Shown here: piece after piece, positions 1 through 12,240 of the stretch
Numbering within the stretch: the stretch's first letter is position 1
Layout: the number at the start of each line of letters is the position of its first letter
NCBI GenBank assembly: GCA_000507305.1
Contig: DF239435.1
Coordinates: 1-64,000, forward strand
Reading direction: 5' to 3'
Source: Breviolum minutum Mf 1.05b.01
Lineage: Eukaryota; Sar; Dinophyceae; Suessiales; Symbiodiniaceae
DNA length: 64,000 nucleotides
Notes under the pieces: generated by a model
The model's database searches: none
What the model was told of the DNA's origin: nothing
Seen by the model: only the letters and a program-made list of their open reading frames with translations
Position numbers and translations under genes: made by a program

Positions 1-66
1 TTCTCCTTCTGCTTCTTCTTCTTCTTCTTCTTCTTCTTCTTCTTCTTCTTCTTCTTCTTCTTCTTG
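1..66. repeat. (TTC)n microsatellite
   Basis: An almost perfect TTC/GAA triplet run occupies the first 66 bases. It continues off the left edge of the window, so its full length is unknown. No coding meaning is inferred. Confidence 0.9.
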
Positions 67-77
67 TTCTCGCTGTT

Positions 78-172
78 TGTATGCGTTGCATGTGTTGCAT
101 TTGTTGCATTTGTTGCATGTGTTGCATGTGTTGCATTTGTTCGATTTGCTGCATTTGTTGCATGTGTTGTAC
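78..172. repeat. 9-bp tandem repeat (TTGCATGTG / TTGCATTTG)
   Basis: About ten imperfect copies of a nine-base unit alternate between TTGCATGTG and TTGCATTTG. Reading it as protein gives only a Cys/Ile/Met low-complexity string, so it is treated as a minisatellite and not a gene. Confidence 0.75.
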
Positions 173-308
173 TTGTTTTGTTGTAGTATTTGTCGTATCT
201 CTTGCATCTCATGGTAATTTAAGGCACCTCCCACAAAGCTACCCCCCCGCCCCAGCAAATAAGGCCTTATGAAGGGATTATTAACCAGCATTTTCCCTTA
301 ATAAGGCC

Positions 309-326
309 TTGATGTCGTTGTTGTTC

Positions 327-379
<53 letters not shown>

Positions 380-640
380 CTTGTTGTTCTTGTTGTTGTT
401 GTTGTTTTTGTTGTTGCTGTTGTTGTTGTTGTTGTTGTGGTTGTTGTGGTTGTTGTGGTCGTGGTCGTCGTCATTGTGGGTGCTGGTTGTTGGTTGTAAT
501 TGTTGGTTGTGGTGGTTGTGGTTGTGGTTGTTGTGCTTGTTGGTTTCGGTTGCGGTTGCGGTTGCGGTTGTGGCTGTAGTTGTGGTTGCGGTGGTTGTTG
601 TGGTTGTTGTGGTTTGTCGTTGTTGGTGTTGCTGTTGCTG
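309..640. repeat. TTG-rich compound repeat
   Basis: A long (TTG)n tract passes into GTTGTGG, GGTTGCGGTTGC and TTGTGGTTG variants. All frames stay open because the tract lacks stop-forming codons; the apparent polyLeu, polyVal and polyThr/Gln proteins are artefacts of the repeat. Confidence 0.85.
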
Positions 641-1497
641 TTCAAACTTTCCTCCTCTCCATCATCAGCATCTTCTAGACCCGTGTTTCGTGACTGTTTG
701 GGCACAGTTTGCACACTCTCGATTATATCTACATCATCTCAACATCCAACACCCAACAGTTGCACATTGCCCCAAGTCACACCAGCACCACCTCCACCTC
801 CAGAGCCCCAGGCCAAGATGCACAAGATGGTGTTCTTTTCTGCGCAGCCAATGTGAGGACCACAAAGACATCCGTCATAGCAGCAAATACATCCGTCATT
901 TATGATAACCTCACAGTTATTCACAGTTATCAAATGGGTTTGCCATGCAAGAGTCTGATTCATGGTCTGCCATGAAGGTCACAAAGCCCCGCGCCTCGCT
1001 TTCATCGAAAGATTCCATGTGCATCCGCACCTGACGAGGTGGGTTCACCGGAACAACTTGAGGAGTCGCCATGCTTCTTGGCGCTTCTTGGGCAACTGTC
1101 ACGGCAACTCAGAGTGGCAATGCTCAGACGCAACTCTTTTTGAGCCCAAAGCTTCTGATTTCATGTCTTTCTTTTGCAGGCCAATTTTCAAGTTTTTTCT
1201 TCGGGTACTGATTTTTCGTCCCGCCCTGCCCCCCCCCCCCCATTGAGGTTGACTTGTGGCATGTTGGAAATTCTTGGCCCCAAACATACAAAATGTAGTG
1301 TTGCCAGGTCCATTGCTCTTGGCGGGTTCTGCTACTGAAGCAGGGCACGAGCAGTCTTCGCAACTTTTCCACAACTTGAAGCACCTGGAAGTCCTCGAAC
1401 TTTGCAAGGTTATTTGGAGTCATGTGGGAGATGGCAAGCATTGCCGCCACTTCAAGTATGAAAATTTGTCTTCAATACGCAATAGACCTGGAGGTGC
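641..1497. other. Intergenic, 3' of the ACP-FGE gene
   Basis: I see no supported gene here. The stretch lies downstream of the minus-strand stop codon at 1498-1500. It holds ordinary-complexity sequence with a C9 run near 1231. Confidence 0.5.
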
Positions 1498-4013
1498 TTA
1501 CGAAGCATCCACAAAGTGGGCAGGGGCACAGCAACGGAAACCTAAGCAGCGGCCCTTAGCCTCAGGGTGCCGACCACGCCTATAGCTGCTTCGGGCCAAC
1601 CTTAAACCACTCAATCACAAATGTCACGTGGCCCTGAGTGCCACAAGTTTTCCTGGGACAATCATACGAAAAATATCACTCTCTTAAACACACACCAAAA
1701 AAGTGCAACCGGGCTGCGAAGGGGGGCCAACCCAACTGCCTCCACGTTCACTTTTCAGCGCTCCCTCGTCCTCCTCTGCATTCCATCCATCTTTGAGACT
1801 TGCCTATCAACATCTTGCAGGTACTGAAAACAATTCTCATCCCTTCACATCATACGGGAAGCCTCACATTCAAAGCGAAACCTTGCACCTAAGTTCTCAA
1901 CACCAGGAAACATTCCCTGATCTGTGCAAAAAGCGAAAAGTGCCAGTTTAGCCGCTTTTGCCCGTGCCTCTGTGCACATGTAGAAGTTGGTGTGGTAAGT
2001 GTCCCGGCACCACTGCCAAACGTTGCCAGCCATACCTTCCAGCGAAAAGGATCAAAATGAACCTCACAGCCAAAGCCTTTCCCCTCTGGGCCTGCCTCGA
2101 AGTCCAAAGGGCGATACGCCCATCAAGACATTGACACCAACCAAAGGAAGCTCTTCCAAAGGAGTTGCAACATGAGCAGTGACATTGCCCTTGCTATCAT
2201 ACGTGCTGGCATCCCAGCACACGTTTAGCAAATCTGGTGTCGCATCTTCATCGCCCCAAGGAAACTGTTGGGTCTCGAGACCCCGAGCAGCATACTCCCA
2301 CTGAGCTTCCGTTGGAAGGAAGTTGGCTGAAGCAGCACTCTTGTAGTTGCGCCAGTCCTCTCCATGAGCCTTAGAAAGCAGATTATTCCGATAATGTCGG
2401 ATGATTTTTGGCCCAAGGAAGCACACCAAATTAAATGGCCTATTAACTAATCATGTGGGTTGATGGGTTTGCCCCGCACAGGAGTACGTCTGGACTTTCA
2501 GCTGGAAATATTTATTTGATGTTAGACGTTTGCACACCAGCCGTGTTTTTACCTCAGGCTTTGGAGCTTTCTCCCAGCTAAGCCAAGCTTCCCAAAGAGC
2601 ATAAGCATTCGCACCACACCAACTGACCAAAATCATGGGCCAATTGGGAGGAATTCCAGGCTTGGCCTGAACAGATGCAGGATTGCCGTGGCGAAAGGTT
2701 GATACAGACCAATGTATTGTGCCTCCTGTCCACCTTAATTCGAGGCGCCAAATGGCAAAAATTGGGAGTTGGAAAGGGTGCTTCCTCGGTACAACCGCTT
2801 TTCTACTACCATTGTCTACCATCTTCGTAGAGTAAAAAATCATAACACTTCACTTGTCACTTGTTCCCACCTGCCAGCCATCCTCGCCCAAGGTAAGGGG
2901 CAAATGGCAACACCGTGCATCTTCCGCAGGAAGAAGGCACCAATCAAACAACTGATCTTGATTTGGCTTCGCAATGTTCAAGAAGCGCGCATAAGCCCCC
3001 AAACTCACAGGTTCAATGTCCATCAAGAAAGTGCTTAACTCCACTTCATGAGAAGGTCCTTCATTTTCACGGGCCGACGGGCAGCTGGAGTCATCTCCAA
3101 TTCTTGCCCTCCCAGCTGGGATAAGAATGCTTTCCATTCCGTCGGTGCTGCGGCTGTAGCGTGAGACACCCACGGGATTGTATGCACAGGCTGCCACGTC
3201 ACCCACAGTCAATTGGGTGAAAGGAACTGATGACAAAGTCACACCTGGTTGTGCAGTACTTGCCTTGGCTTCACAGGTTGGGGTGAAAATGCCTCTGGAT
3301 ACTTAAAAACCCGACCCATAATCGATGATTCACAGGAGTTCCTTTCATGCTGTGTGGGAATTTCGTCAGGATTCAAACGCTAAGCAGCAATCTTGGAATT
3401 CACCTATTTTTCTGCCTCGAACAGGTCTGAGGAACACTCTCCACACTTTTTGTCCTCTCTGTCTTTGGCAGATCAACAATGGCTTGCGAGAGTTGCTCGA
3501 TGGTAGGGTTGTCAAACACTAAACGGGGATCAATCTCCACCTCTGGAAACGTGCGGCCAAGTTCGAAAGCATCCATGATGATACACCTGCAAAGGCAACC
3601 AAGACCAACTTAGAGGATTCCATGAGCCAGCAACTACCAGCACCAGGGCTTCACTAAATAGACCCATTCCTCTTTCTCTTTCTCTTTCTCTTTCTCTCTT
3701 CTCTTCTTCNTTCTCTCCTCCTCTCTCTCTCTCTCTCTCTAGCCACACATTTCTGCCAATGCATAGGCCTTTTCTAGTGCAAATAATTACAAAAGAGGGT
3801 GGATAGAAATGTCGAAAAAAAATGCTGCACACGGCTTTGGAAAGAATGGCCAGCCAATGGTTCAAGGCCGACTCAAGGCCTGGAATCGCGACGCGTCAGG
3901 ATATCGTCATCAGGTCGCAATGGCAAGTCAGGATCGTCCAAGTCAAAATCCAGTGATTCTCCCTCTTGTGCACGTTCATTGAGCACGCGCGAGACTTTCT
4001 CCATCACCCCTTG
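1498..4013 (-). CDS. Acyl-carrier-like domain joined to an FGE/EgtB-type sulfatase-modifying-factor domain
   Basis: The upstream part resembles a polyketide-type acyl carrier protein. A first half (4013-3893, DVLQGVMEKVSRVLNE) is followed by MDAFELGR..FPEVEI and LVFDNPTIEQLSQAI (3575-3470). The downstream part is an FGE-sulfatase domain spread over exons about 3242-2875 (ILIPAGRARIGDD), 2733-2553 (PMILVSWCGANAYALWE), 2369-2096 (LPTEAQWEYAARG), 2035-about 1980 (MAGNVWQWCRDTYH), about 1790-1715 (ERGGSWVG) and about 1600-1498 (LARSSYRRGRHPEAKG, LGFRCC), ending at a TAA. Introns 2874-2734 and 2095-2036 start with GC and end with AG; 2552-2370 is GT-AG. Splicing them restores the family order exactly (PFGLR|GMAGNVWQW). 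The family includes the Cys-oxidising FGE and the iron-dependent EgtB/OvoA C-S synthases. The two catalytic cysteines of FGE after GGS are not visible, so an EgtB-like or other role is possible. The phosphopantetheine serine could not be placed with certainty. The 5' end is unknown; exons up to 7.3 kb may belong to it. Confidence 0.7.
3664..3740. repeat. CT-rich microsatellite with one ambiguous base
   Basis: TTTCTC and CT dinucleotide runs lie inside an intron of the ACP-FGE gene. The only N of the window is at 3710 in this run, which suggests uncertain repeat length in the assembly. Confidence 0.85.
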
Positions 4014-4049
4014 AAGCACATCCTCGATCCAAGTTGAATCACGATAAGG

Positions 4050-7000
4050 AGGGCATTATGATAATAACCTCTTTGGTTGGGGCCCTTAGGCAGAGAAAAG
4101 CATAGACGTCCTTATGTAAACCGGTTGTTAATGAACTCTGCATGCATACACGCAAAAAATGCAATACATAGAATATCAATATGTAGTACATATTATATGG
4201 TATATTATATACAATGTCAAACAATCAAGAATCAAACAGGTATGTATAAATTGATATTTACAGGTTTGTGTGTACATAAATTAACAATCATAAACTCGCA
4301 AACTGCAATACACCTAGATTTTTGATGAATAGTAGGGCTATACTGTGCTCAAGATTGGAATCAACCTCTCATTTTGCCGTCATTGGGCTGACGGAAACTG
4401 CACTGCTCGGAATTGGCGTTTCAAAGGTAGGTGGTCAAGTCCAAAAGCAAGAAAAAATAGGAAACATCTAAAATCGAGCATCAGGTTATTGCTTTCAAGG
4501 GTCTCTAGCTTTCTCCTGCATTTCAGGCGTAGCATCTTCGGGCAACATGGCAAAAAGGCTGATTGGAAGACATAAACCTCTCGGGCTGGCCTTCAGCACA
4601 TGAAGCTACGGTATGTTTTAGAGTTGGTTGCTGCATTGATGCCTTACAACCATCCCACAGCGTTTCAAATGAATCCTCCCCTCGTCTTTTCGTTTCTGGT
4701 TGTCTCGGCGCTCCCGCGTCGTCATGCCCCCTTTGGGGGGATCTTCAAGCAGGATTGAGCGGCGTGGTCTTGAAGTGGTTCCAAGGGAAAGGAAACACCC
4801 AAACGCCCTCCCAACCCCAAATCCTAGGGCACAAGTGCCAAGTTGCCAATTCACCATTTCTGCTTGCTGCTAGTGAAAATAAATGAAAATAATTCACTCA
4901 ATACTACAATGCTCTTCACACCCTGTTTTTCAATACTTTGTTATCCTGTATGTCACACAGTTGATGGCAGAAAGGTCTAGCTGCAGCTGCCCATTCTGGA
5001 GACGTTGGCAACGCTCAAAACTCAGCCTTTCCAAGGTTGCTCGCCAATCGAGAAACAATTATCATCTACAGTCCAGCTATTTTCCTCTTGACTTCAAGAA
5101 AATAGGCAAGCCCTTGATGCCCATGGCAGTTTCACAACACTTTGTGAAGTCAAATTGCCCGGCTGACAGCACGATCAAAGTCAGAGCTGACGTCGAGTTG
5201 ACGAGGCACCTGGGATGATTTTTACATCTTCGAAGGACGGGCTGGTTTGTAGATGTTTGATGGTGTTTTTGCAAATGCTCTGTCCTGTCTTGCGAATTTT
5301 CTTGAACATCTTACTTGGGCAGGATTGGAACCTACAATCATGTGCATTGCAACAATCTCACAGTGATTTTGATGCACCTGGACCATCTTGATCACCCACC
5401 TCACCCTGCTTTGCGGACACCTCGGGATGTTGCCATGCCAACCATGTTCAGGATAAGTCGCGGGCGCCATACCCATGCTATGCGGAGACATTGTTGCACA
5501 ACGGCCCACTAATTTTCAGCCAAGCCAATTCAGTCCTTGCATTGCAAAATGTAATAATGTACATTTGCCAAACCATTGTTCTGGCACCACACGCACGAGA
5601 CAGTATAGGCCATTGCTTTTCAAAAGTCTTTTGGGTGCACCAGCATCTAGAATCACAAAATGTAGATGATGTTGTCTTTGACAGTTCAACTTTTTGACAT
5701 GAGCCAATGAAAATGGGTTCGTAAGTTTTTTTTTGCCTGGTTTTGTACTAAACGCCTGACTTGGCTCTTCCTGTCTGTCTTGCAGACAGCTGTCCCAGCC
5801 ATCAGCCTTTTGTCACCTATGCCGTGTGACCTGTGCCAAATGCTGCGCCTGTACCTGTCGCCGCTCTACTCAGCTCGGCTTAGCTCGGCATGGTGTAGCT
5901 TGCGTAGGTCTGGGGCACCTTGTCAAGATGCACCAACAGATTCGGCCACAAGAATCGCTTTAAATCAACTTGAATCAGATAAATCAAAGCACGCAAATTT
6001 ACCCCAACCCTATACTTGGTGGTGCATCTGTCCTCGCACATCTAGCTCATGTTCCACTACTTCCTATTCGAGATTCGAGTTTGTCATTGTCAGACTTCCA
6101 CGCTGCCAAGCCGCAGTTTGAACTGGCAGAGGAGAGCTAATGCGGACTGATCCACCGGATGTGGGGACAGCCCCGGCGGTGTAGGCAGACGGAAGTGTTG
6201 TCGTGAAGACGCGGCTGCCTGACATCCAGACATTCATAGACATTTGGGAAGCTGGGCTCTGGCAAACAATGGGTTCATCCACACTCTTCACTTCTTGACG
6301 GGAACATCGGGATTCGGGAACCTTCCTATTCAAGGAAATCGGGGAATCTGTGACTCTGCCTGGACTGGCGGGTCCAACTTGATAGCTCGTCGGCAGCTGG
6401 GTTGTGTAAGCTTGCTGTGGCGAACTGGGGGCAAGCAAAGGCAGTCCCATGCCATACTGTCCTGCCAACGCAGGGCACAAGTGGGCCAGTCGGTCATGTC
6501 ACTGGCTGCTTCGCTGCTTCATACTTTCTTTCATACCTAGTGATGGCCAACTCCACTCTCAATCCTCCAGCGGACACACCGGATTGGACCTTCAGTGGGC
6601 TTGAAAAGGATGCAAATATGATGTCTGCATGCACGTAATTGTAAAGAAACGGTTTGGCATTGAGGCATTTCACCGGAAACTGAACGCCAAGCCACGGTGT
6701 TGCTAGGAATCTGGAATCCCACATTGGGCATAGGCAAGTGCGGCTCATCTAGTCCAGGAATCTTTAGGGAAGCGCCTGCGCGGCACAACTCCTTCAAGTC
6801 TAACAATCGTATGTCGCTGTACTTTCATGGCTTGCCTGTTGTTCCGAGCTGGCCCGTGGTACCAAGGTGGTCTGGCATGTAGCCTGACATTGGTGGAACC
6901 TGGCCAGAATGGAAGTACTCAACCGTCACAGCAGGATGTTAGGGTATACACTTCGCTCGTTCCTGTCCAGCTCCAGTGCGACAGCCTCAGAAGAAGCACT

Positions 7001-7340
7001 AGCACGTCCAGGCATGCCATACTCTGCATCCATTTCCTGCACGATAATGGAAATGTCCCAAACCCAAATGGTTGTCATTGCCTTTCTTCATTCTGACTTC
7101 CAAATACAGAACCTAAACAAGTATCAAAATCATGGCACTGCTGCATTGGGTCTACCATTCCCATTTCTGCAGCTACACGTATCATTTGAAGAGGGAAATA
7201 CAAACTCTCCCCCCATGTGATTCCATGTCCGTTTCAACTCCTGTCGGTAAGCTGGCTGATCTTCAAACGGAGGCAAGTCCTGGGAGGAATGTGGCCTGAA
7301 CTCCTTGAATCAAGAGACTTCGTCTTAGGGGCAAACATGA
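4050..7340 (-). other. Candidate minus-strand exons, partly Pro/Ser-rich, unassigned
   Basis: Several short open segments have intact codon usage and AG/GT-like borders on the minus strand. They are about 4860-4660 (basic, LLEDPPKGGMTTRERRDNQK), 5035-4960 (ATLERLSFERCQRLQNG), 5220-5160 (QVPRQLDVSSDFDRAVS), 5505-5410 (MSPHSMGMAPATYPEHGWHG), 6480-6110 (Ser/Thr/Pro-rich, the longest), 6780-6680 (ASLKIPGLDEPHLPMPNVGF), 6910-6840 (MSGYMPDHLGTTGQLGTTGK) and 7060-6940 (EYGMPGRASASSEAVALELD). No domain is recognised. They may be the 5' part of the ACP-FGE gene or a separate disordered protein. Confidence 0.35.
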
Positions 7341-7530
7341 GGAAACACTAGAAAACAATCAAATCTTGCGCAGCAACATGCGTATAACAATCAATGATGA
7401 CACTGCAGAAGCACAATTTCAACACACTGGCTACTCTCCTGATTTTCATGTTCATCCTCGTCGTCATGGTCTTCTGTGTATTCTTCACCGTCCTGCCACT
7501 GTGCATTGAAACAAACAGACGGTCATCCAA
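7340..7530 (-). other. Acidic exon candidate
   Basis: A minus-strand frame around 7500-7430 reads as an acidic stretch containing EEYTEDHDDEDEHENQESSQ. It could be a linker exon of either neighbouring gene. Nothing further can be said of its function. Confidence 0.25.
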
Positions 7531-7745
7531 CCATGCAATCATGAAAGGGACAGGCGCCATACAGACACACTCGATTCAGTGCAACCAGCCGCCACCTGAT
7601 CCTTCATTGACATATCTCCTCTCTTTGAACGGCGCTTCTGAACTGCAACAGGGAGGCCATCAGAGCGTGAGTTGAAGTCACCATGATGCATCATATGCCA
7701 TCCTTTTTCAGAAATGTGCTTTTCCGATGAAGCCAAGTCTCAATA

Positions 7746-7825
7746 GTAAATCCCAATGCAGGCTCCAATGAGCAAAAGCACAATGAGAAGTACCACCTCA
7801 GTGATAAGATCGCTACCAACTCCGA
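7746..7825 (-). CDS. C-terminal exon with a terminal transmembrane helix (partial gene)
   Basis: The frame ends GSDLITEVVLLIVLLLIGAC followed by IGIYY and a TGA stop. This is a single hydrophobic helix of about 20 residues with only a few residues after it, as in tail-anchored or SNARE-like proteins. The frame is closed just upstream by a stop, so this is a terminal exon whose other exons lie to the right. Exons near 9.2-8.8 kb could belong to it, but no link can be shown. The protein family is not recognised. Confidence 0.45.
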
Positions 7826-8140
7826 AACAGCCTTCTTTATGATACCAAATGCTTCACGAGCACCATCAAAAAGGGAGCCGAATCCAAGGCCCCTGCCCAT
7901 GGCAGCCATGGTGTGTTTGAACAGGCACCACTACTTCTGAAGTTCATCACTTGCAAAGCGATGCCTGGATGTTGGGGAGTATGGCATTTCGGCATTTCAT
8001 TCAAACTTCAGGGTGACTCGGTGACAATAAATTCGATCACCTACTGGATCTTTGCCAGCCTCTCGGACCCCCAGAACTGTTTTTCACCAAAATAGTGCAG
8101 TAAGAGCCCTCCACTGACCTTTACCATCCTTCACCACCAA

Positions 8141-8176
8141 TCCGCCGGAATCCGTTGGAATCCGTTGGAATCCGTT
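8141..8176. repeat. 10-bp tandem repeat TCCGTTGGAA
   Basis: About 3.5 copies of a ten-base unit, the first differing at two positions (TCCGCCGGAA). Confidence 0.85.
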
Positions 8177-8699
8177 CACTTCTGACACTTTGTGTTCAGC
8201 CTTGATGTGCACCCTCGCTGAAGCGACTTGCCGGGGTGCGGTAGTCGCACATGTCCTTAGGAGGCATGAAAAGTTTTCACACGTTTGACATTTCAACATG
8301 CCAAATCTGGATCCGTCTTGGACATGTAACAATCCGCGGGTGGCACGATGCAGAAACAAACTGACGAGAGAGCTGAAGAATGCCCTGAAAACCTTTCTTT
8401 CGTCAACCACTTGCAACAGCGCTCAGCATCAAAGGTCTAGCCAAGGTTCGAAGCAAGCAAAGCCATGCTTCTCATCGCCCTTCACCACACAAAGGCCCCG
8501 GCCATAGGGCACTTTGAACTGATGTCGTAGACTCTTAGGGCATGGGTCACCTTTCAGGGACATTCTCCAAAGGCCCCGTGGTGTCCCAACATCCTATGCT
8601 TCCAATCGCTTCTGATCGCTGACATCCTAGTGAGCACACTGCAAACACTCCGCCTGGTGGACACTGTAGGGACGTCACCGTGAGATGCAACTCTTTGGG

Positions 8700-9224
8700 G
8701 CAGGTGACGTTGTTATTGAGCCCAGCACGCACCTGTGAAACCAACTCCTGGGATGTCGTGTTCTTCCCTCTGACTTTGCATGATAGATTTTGAGACTTTG
8801 CGAATGAAAATTCTGGACAAAAGTTAAGGGCCAGACTGATGCCACAAAATTCATCACTTGTATTTGATCATTACCAGCCGCCAAGTAATCCGAGGCGTTG
8901 TGAGACCTGAGCCCAGATTGTTTTGACCTCCTTTGCACTTTTTTTGCCCAGAAATTTCCCATGGATCAACTGCCAGCAAGAGACGGGTTGCAAACGTCCC
9001 AACCTTAGCTGAAGGAAGAATGGCAAGATTATTGGGATTGTTGGGATGAATACCCTGGCGAAGTCTGGGAGTTGGCTCAGATAAGGAACATTGGGTGCCT
9101 CCCACAGTTGGAACTGAAACACAAAGGCCTCTGTTTGGAAAGTCTCCCTGCAGCTGACAATTCCTTGGTATAGCCAGTGATTGTAGTTGGACAAGTTATT
9201 CGGAAAAGCAATTCTCATCCACAT
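8700..9224 (-). other. Candidate exons of a possible membrane protein, unassigned
   Basis: A minus-strand frame from about 9215 to 9040 reads NNLSNYNHWLYQGIVSC and EAFVFQFQLWEAPNVPYLSQ, then a hydrophobic run FIPTIPIILPFFLQ. A second open piece follows at 9030-8870 (WQLIHGKFLGKKSAKEVKTI). Codon usage looks coding, but no family is recognised and splice borders are not resolved. Confidence 0.3.
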
Positions 9225-9229
9225 TTATT

Positions 9230-12200
9230 CTGGGGGCAGCGGAGGAGGAAGGAGACTTCCCTACCAGGACGGAAGTGCAATAGAAACACTCGTATGAGAT
9301 CTGACTGCAGGGCCAGTGCGTCCAAGCTTCTGCATAACCGTACATGACTGCTGGAGATCTGGACTATAGAGCGCAGTCAAGGGCTTGGGAGTTGTAGTAT
9401 CTCGGCGCCAGGATTTTGTGAGATTGAATCTTAGTTTGCGAAATTCACAAACATTTGTTCTAGGAAACTGTGTACAGTGGACAGTATGCAAGTCGGCAAA
9501 ACAGGGCTGCGGAACTAAGCCTAAAGAACATTAACTCGTTCGGGTGTTCCACCGCATCATTCTGCAAGTTGATGCGCGCCTTGTGCAGCTGCAGGAACCA
9601 ACAGAATGGCCAGAAAGGAAATGAACCTCGGTCAAAGACACGCATCAGAATCCCCGGTCGAAAGTTGCAGCGCAACAAGTCGCATGGGTCACACGGGGCA
9701 GTTCCTGTCCACTGAATGTGCTGCCAACACACATGGTGACGGGAGACCCTGATGCCCGCCGTGTTTCTCTCTCAACACATTGATCGTCACTTGAGCCGAT
9801 AGCATCAAGGATTTCTGTCACCCAGAAAAACTCTGAACTCACGGTGCTCAGATGCTCAGAATACAACATCGTACACGATCTCCAAAGCATAGAAAAGGCG
9901 TCTTCATGAAAACAAGAAACAGATTTCACTGTATGTTTTATTGACCATGAACTTTCAAGAACTTCAATCCAAGAATCCTATCTTCCAGTCATGAACAACA
10001 TGCAGGCGAGAGACCGTGGCGACAGCCTGACGCAGTTCGCGCCGCAGACCATCGATCGCCTCGGCCTCGCATTATGTGATTCCAACAAGTGTCGATCAAC
10101 TTTGGGGTGATGTCCTTGGAAACAACTGTCCTTTTCGTTGGCAAATCAGTGGATCTTTTTTTTCGCAGTACCGACTGCAAGGGCTGATTCCACTAGCCCA
10201 CCATAACTGCCCCAAGCCTGCATGTCAGCATTAGCTTTGAGTGCTGACATGGTGGCCTGGCAAAACCAAACTCAGGAAGGATCTGCTGGGACACATTACA
10301 AGGATTGCAGCCGAATCCCCAAAGCACACATTTGGAGAGAAATCAAAGTGTACGAAATAGAAGCTAATTGCAGCTTGATTGCTAAGAGCTGTTGCTTCCA
10401 CGCATCCTGCACACATCTACAGGCCATTCCCTTCTGAAAATGCACATGTAATCAAGCCCTTCATCTGGGTCCCATGCTGCTCGCTCAGCTTGCAGACATT
10501 GCGCGTGATGTATATATTTCGATATAGGTGCACGCTCCACGTCCCTGGAGCCCCCCTCTACCAAGTCCTCATCACCCCTCATCTTCCAGTCTGTTGCTTT
10601 TCGGGTAGTTCCACGGGTGAAGGCAAAGACTTCTTTGTCCGAGTTCCTTGGGCATCCATGTGATGGCAACTTTTCACTCCCCTGCTCCCTTCAGCTGTGC
10701 CGGAGAAGGTGGAGCTAAAGTCTAGGTTTAAAACCCTGTAAGAAGGGGAAAACGAAAGCCAGCAAGAACCGGAAAGCTGCCATGTTGGCATCGTTGAATC
10801 TTCGGCATAATGTCTCAAAACTCCCAATTTGGGCAGTCCTGACAGAGGACCTGGTGGGAATCTAATAGTGACTGTGCAGTTTTTGCCTGGTACAAAAGGG
10901 TGCAAAATGTGCGTTTATGACGCCCTTTCTGGAGGCTATACCGGTTTTGAAGCCATTTTGGTGCATTGATATAACTATCAATACCGATATATCATCTATA
11001 ATAGATAAAGACCCGCCACCGTCGGGTGTGTAGCCATTGCCTTCGCGGTTCCCTTAAGCCCCATCTTGCAATTTCTAGGGTACATCAACTTCTGGGTATA
11101 GGGAGACTTGAGATTCAACCTTTTGCAGTCCAGCAGCTGGGGTGCCATGGACCCAAGAGATAAGGAGGCAAGCGTTTCGCTCCCTTCGCCAGAGGAGGAA
11201 TGCAAGGAGTGAGGCCCTTGGCATGAATGCAATGAGATACACAACTGCTACCAGCAGAAGAACTTTCATCTCATTGCCCTTCGAAAAGACCAGAATCAAC
11301 AAGCATCCTCTTCATGACAAACCTCTATTGGTGTCTGTCTCAACTTAACATCCCAGATTCTGACTTCGCAGGAAAGCAGTGTGGACTCCTCATCATTGCA
11401 ATTTCGTGAAGCCACCTCCTTTGCAGCCTAGTTGGCCAAGCGGTGCTGAAGAATTTGGCTTGATGTGTCATCAACTGTCAATCTGCAGTACAAAACTCCC
11501 TGCACAAAATGACTCATAATACGTATATTAATAATGAAATGTTGCAATGGCTAAAATGCCCCAAGTTGGGCGGGCCCTGCAAACACAGTGGCTTCGGATG
11601 TATTTTTGTTAACATCCCCAAAGATGATAGAGGCCAGGGGCTCAACCCGCCGGGGGCAACAACTTCCACCAATCCCAGGCAGTCCTGACTCCGTCTGAAG
11701 TATTTTTGCAGCCGCCTGGCTGCCAAGACACCTGGGCGGTGCCACACGACGTATTCACAATGACTCAAGCATCCATTCAAGAGCTTGGGGTAGGGCCAAC
11801 CTCATGGCCCATAACCAAATCCTTGTGAAATGAGCCCAACAGCCAAGGCACGATAATTCAGCATACGCACATGCCCCGCCAAGAGTTGACAGCGCAAGGC
11901 TTCCCGACGAAGGGACTCGCCGTGCCATGCTGCAGAGAACCTGCAGGGTTTCACTGCATTGTGCTGATAGATTCTTCGACAAATCCCGCAACTGTCTAAC
12001 ATTGTTTAACCTTTACATGAACATATATTTCGACTGGGCCTTCCCTGCTGCGGGCTTATAACTTAACATAAAACCTATGAATATGAACACATATACCACA
12101 TGCAGTATAACCCAAATGGCAGATCCAGAAGTGTTCCACACAGAATACAAACCAACATTCACAAGACACGCTTTGAGCACTTGTTTCGCAAAAAACACGA

Positions 12201-12240
12201 GAGACATAGGAAATACCGAAATACCAGCACACCGGATGCA
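9230..12240 (-). other. Candidate minus-strand exons; possible C-terminal part of the channel
   Basis: After the cyclic-nucleotide-binding exon the minus strand has further coding-like pieces: about 12005-11945 (QLRDLSKNLSAQCSETLQ, ending at a plausible splice), 11945-11810 (HGESLRREALRCQLLAGHVR), 11745-11690 (ARRLQKYFRRSQDC), and 10850-10735 (RTAQIGSFETLCRRFNDANM, then a hydrophobic FRFLLAFVFPFLQ). The first three are basic and helical and would suit the cytoplasmic tail of the channel. The last, and pieces near 9.9-9.3 kb, could be another gene. Connections are not proven. Confidence 0.3.

Noticed and set aside
298-905. Long open frames reading as polyThr, polyLeu and polyVal
   Set aside because: They are direct translations of TTG/GTTGTGG repeats with no unique sequence.
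10947-10966. AGCCATTTTGG match to the spliced leader on the plus strand
   Set aside because: Only 11 bases match and the following bases differ; it is in a region with minus-strand genes.
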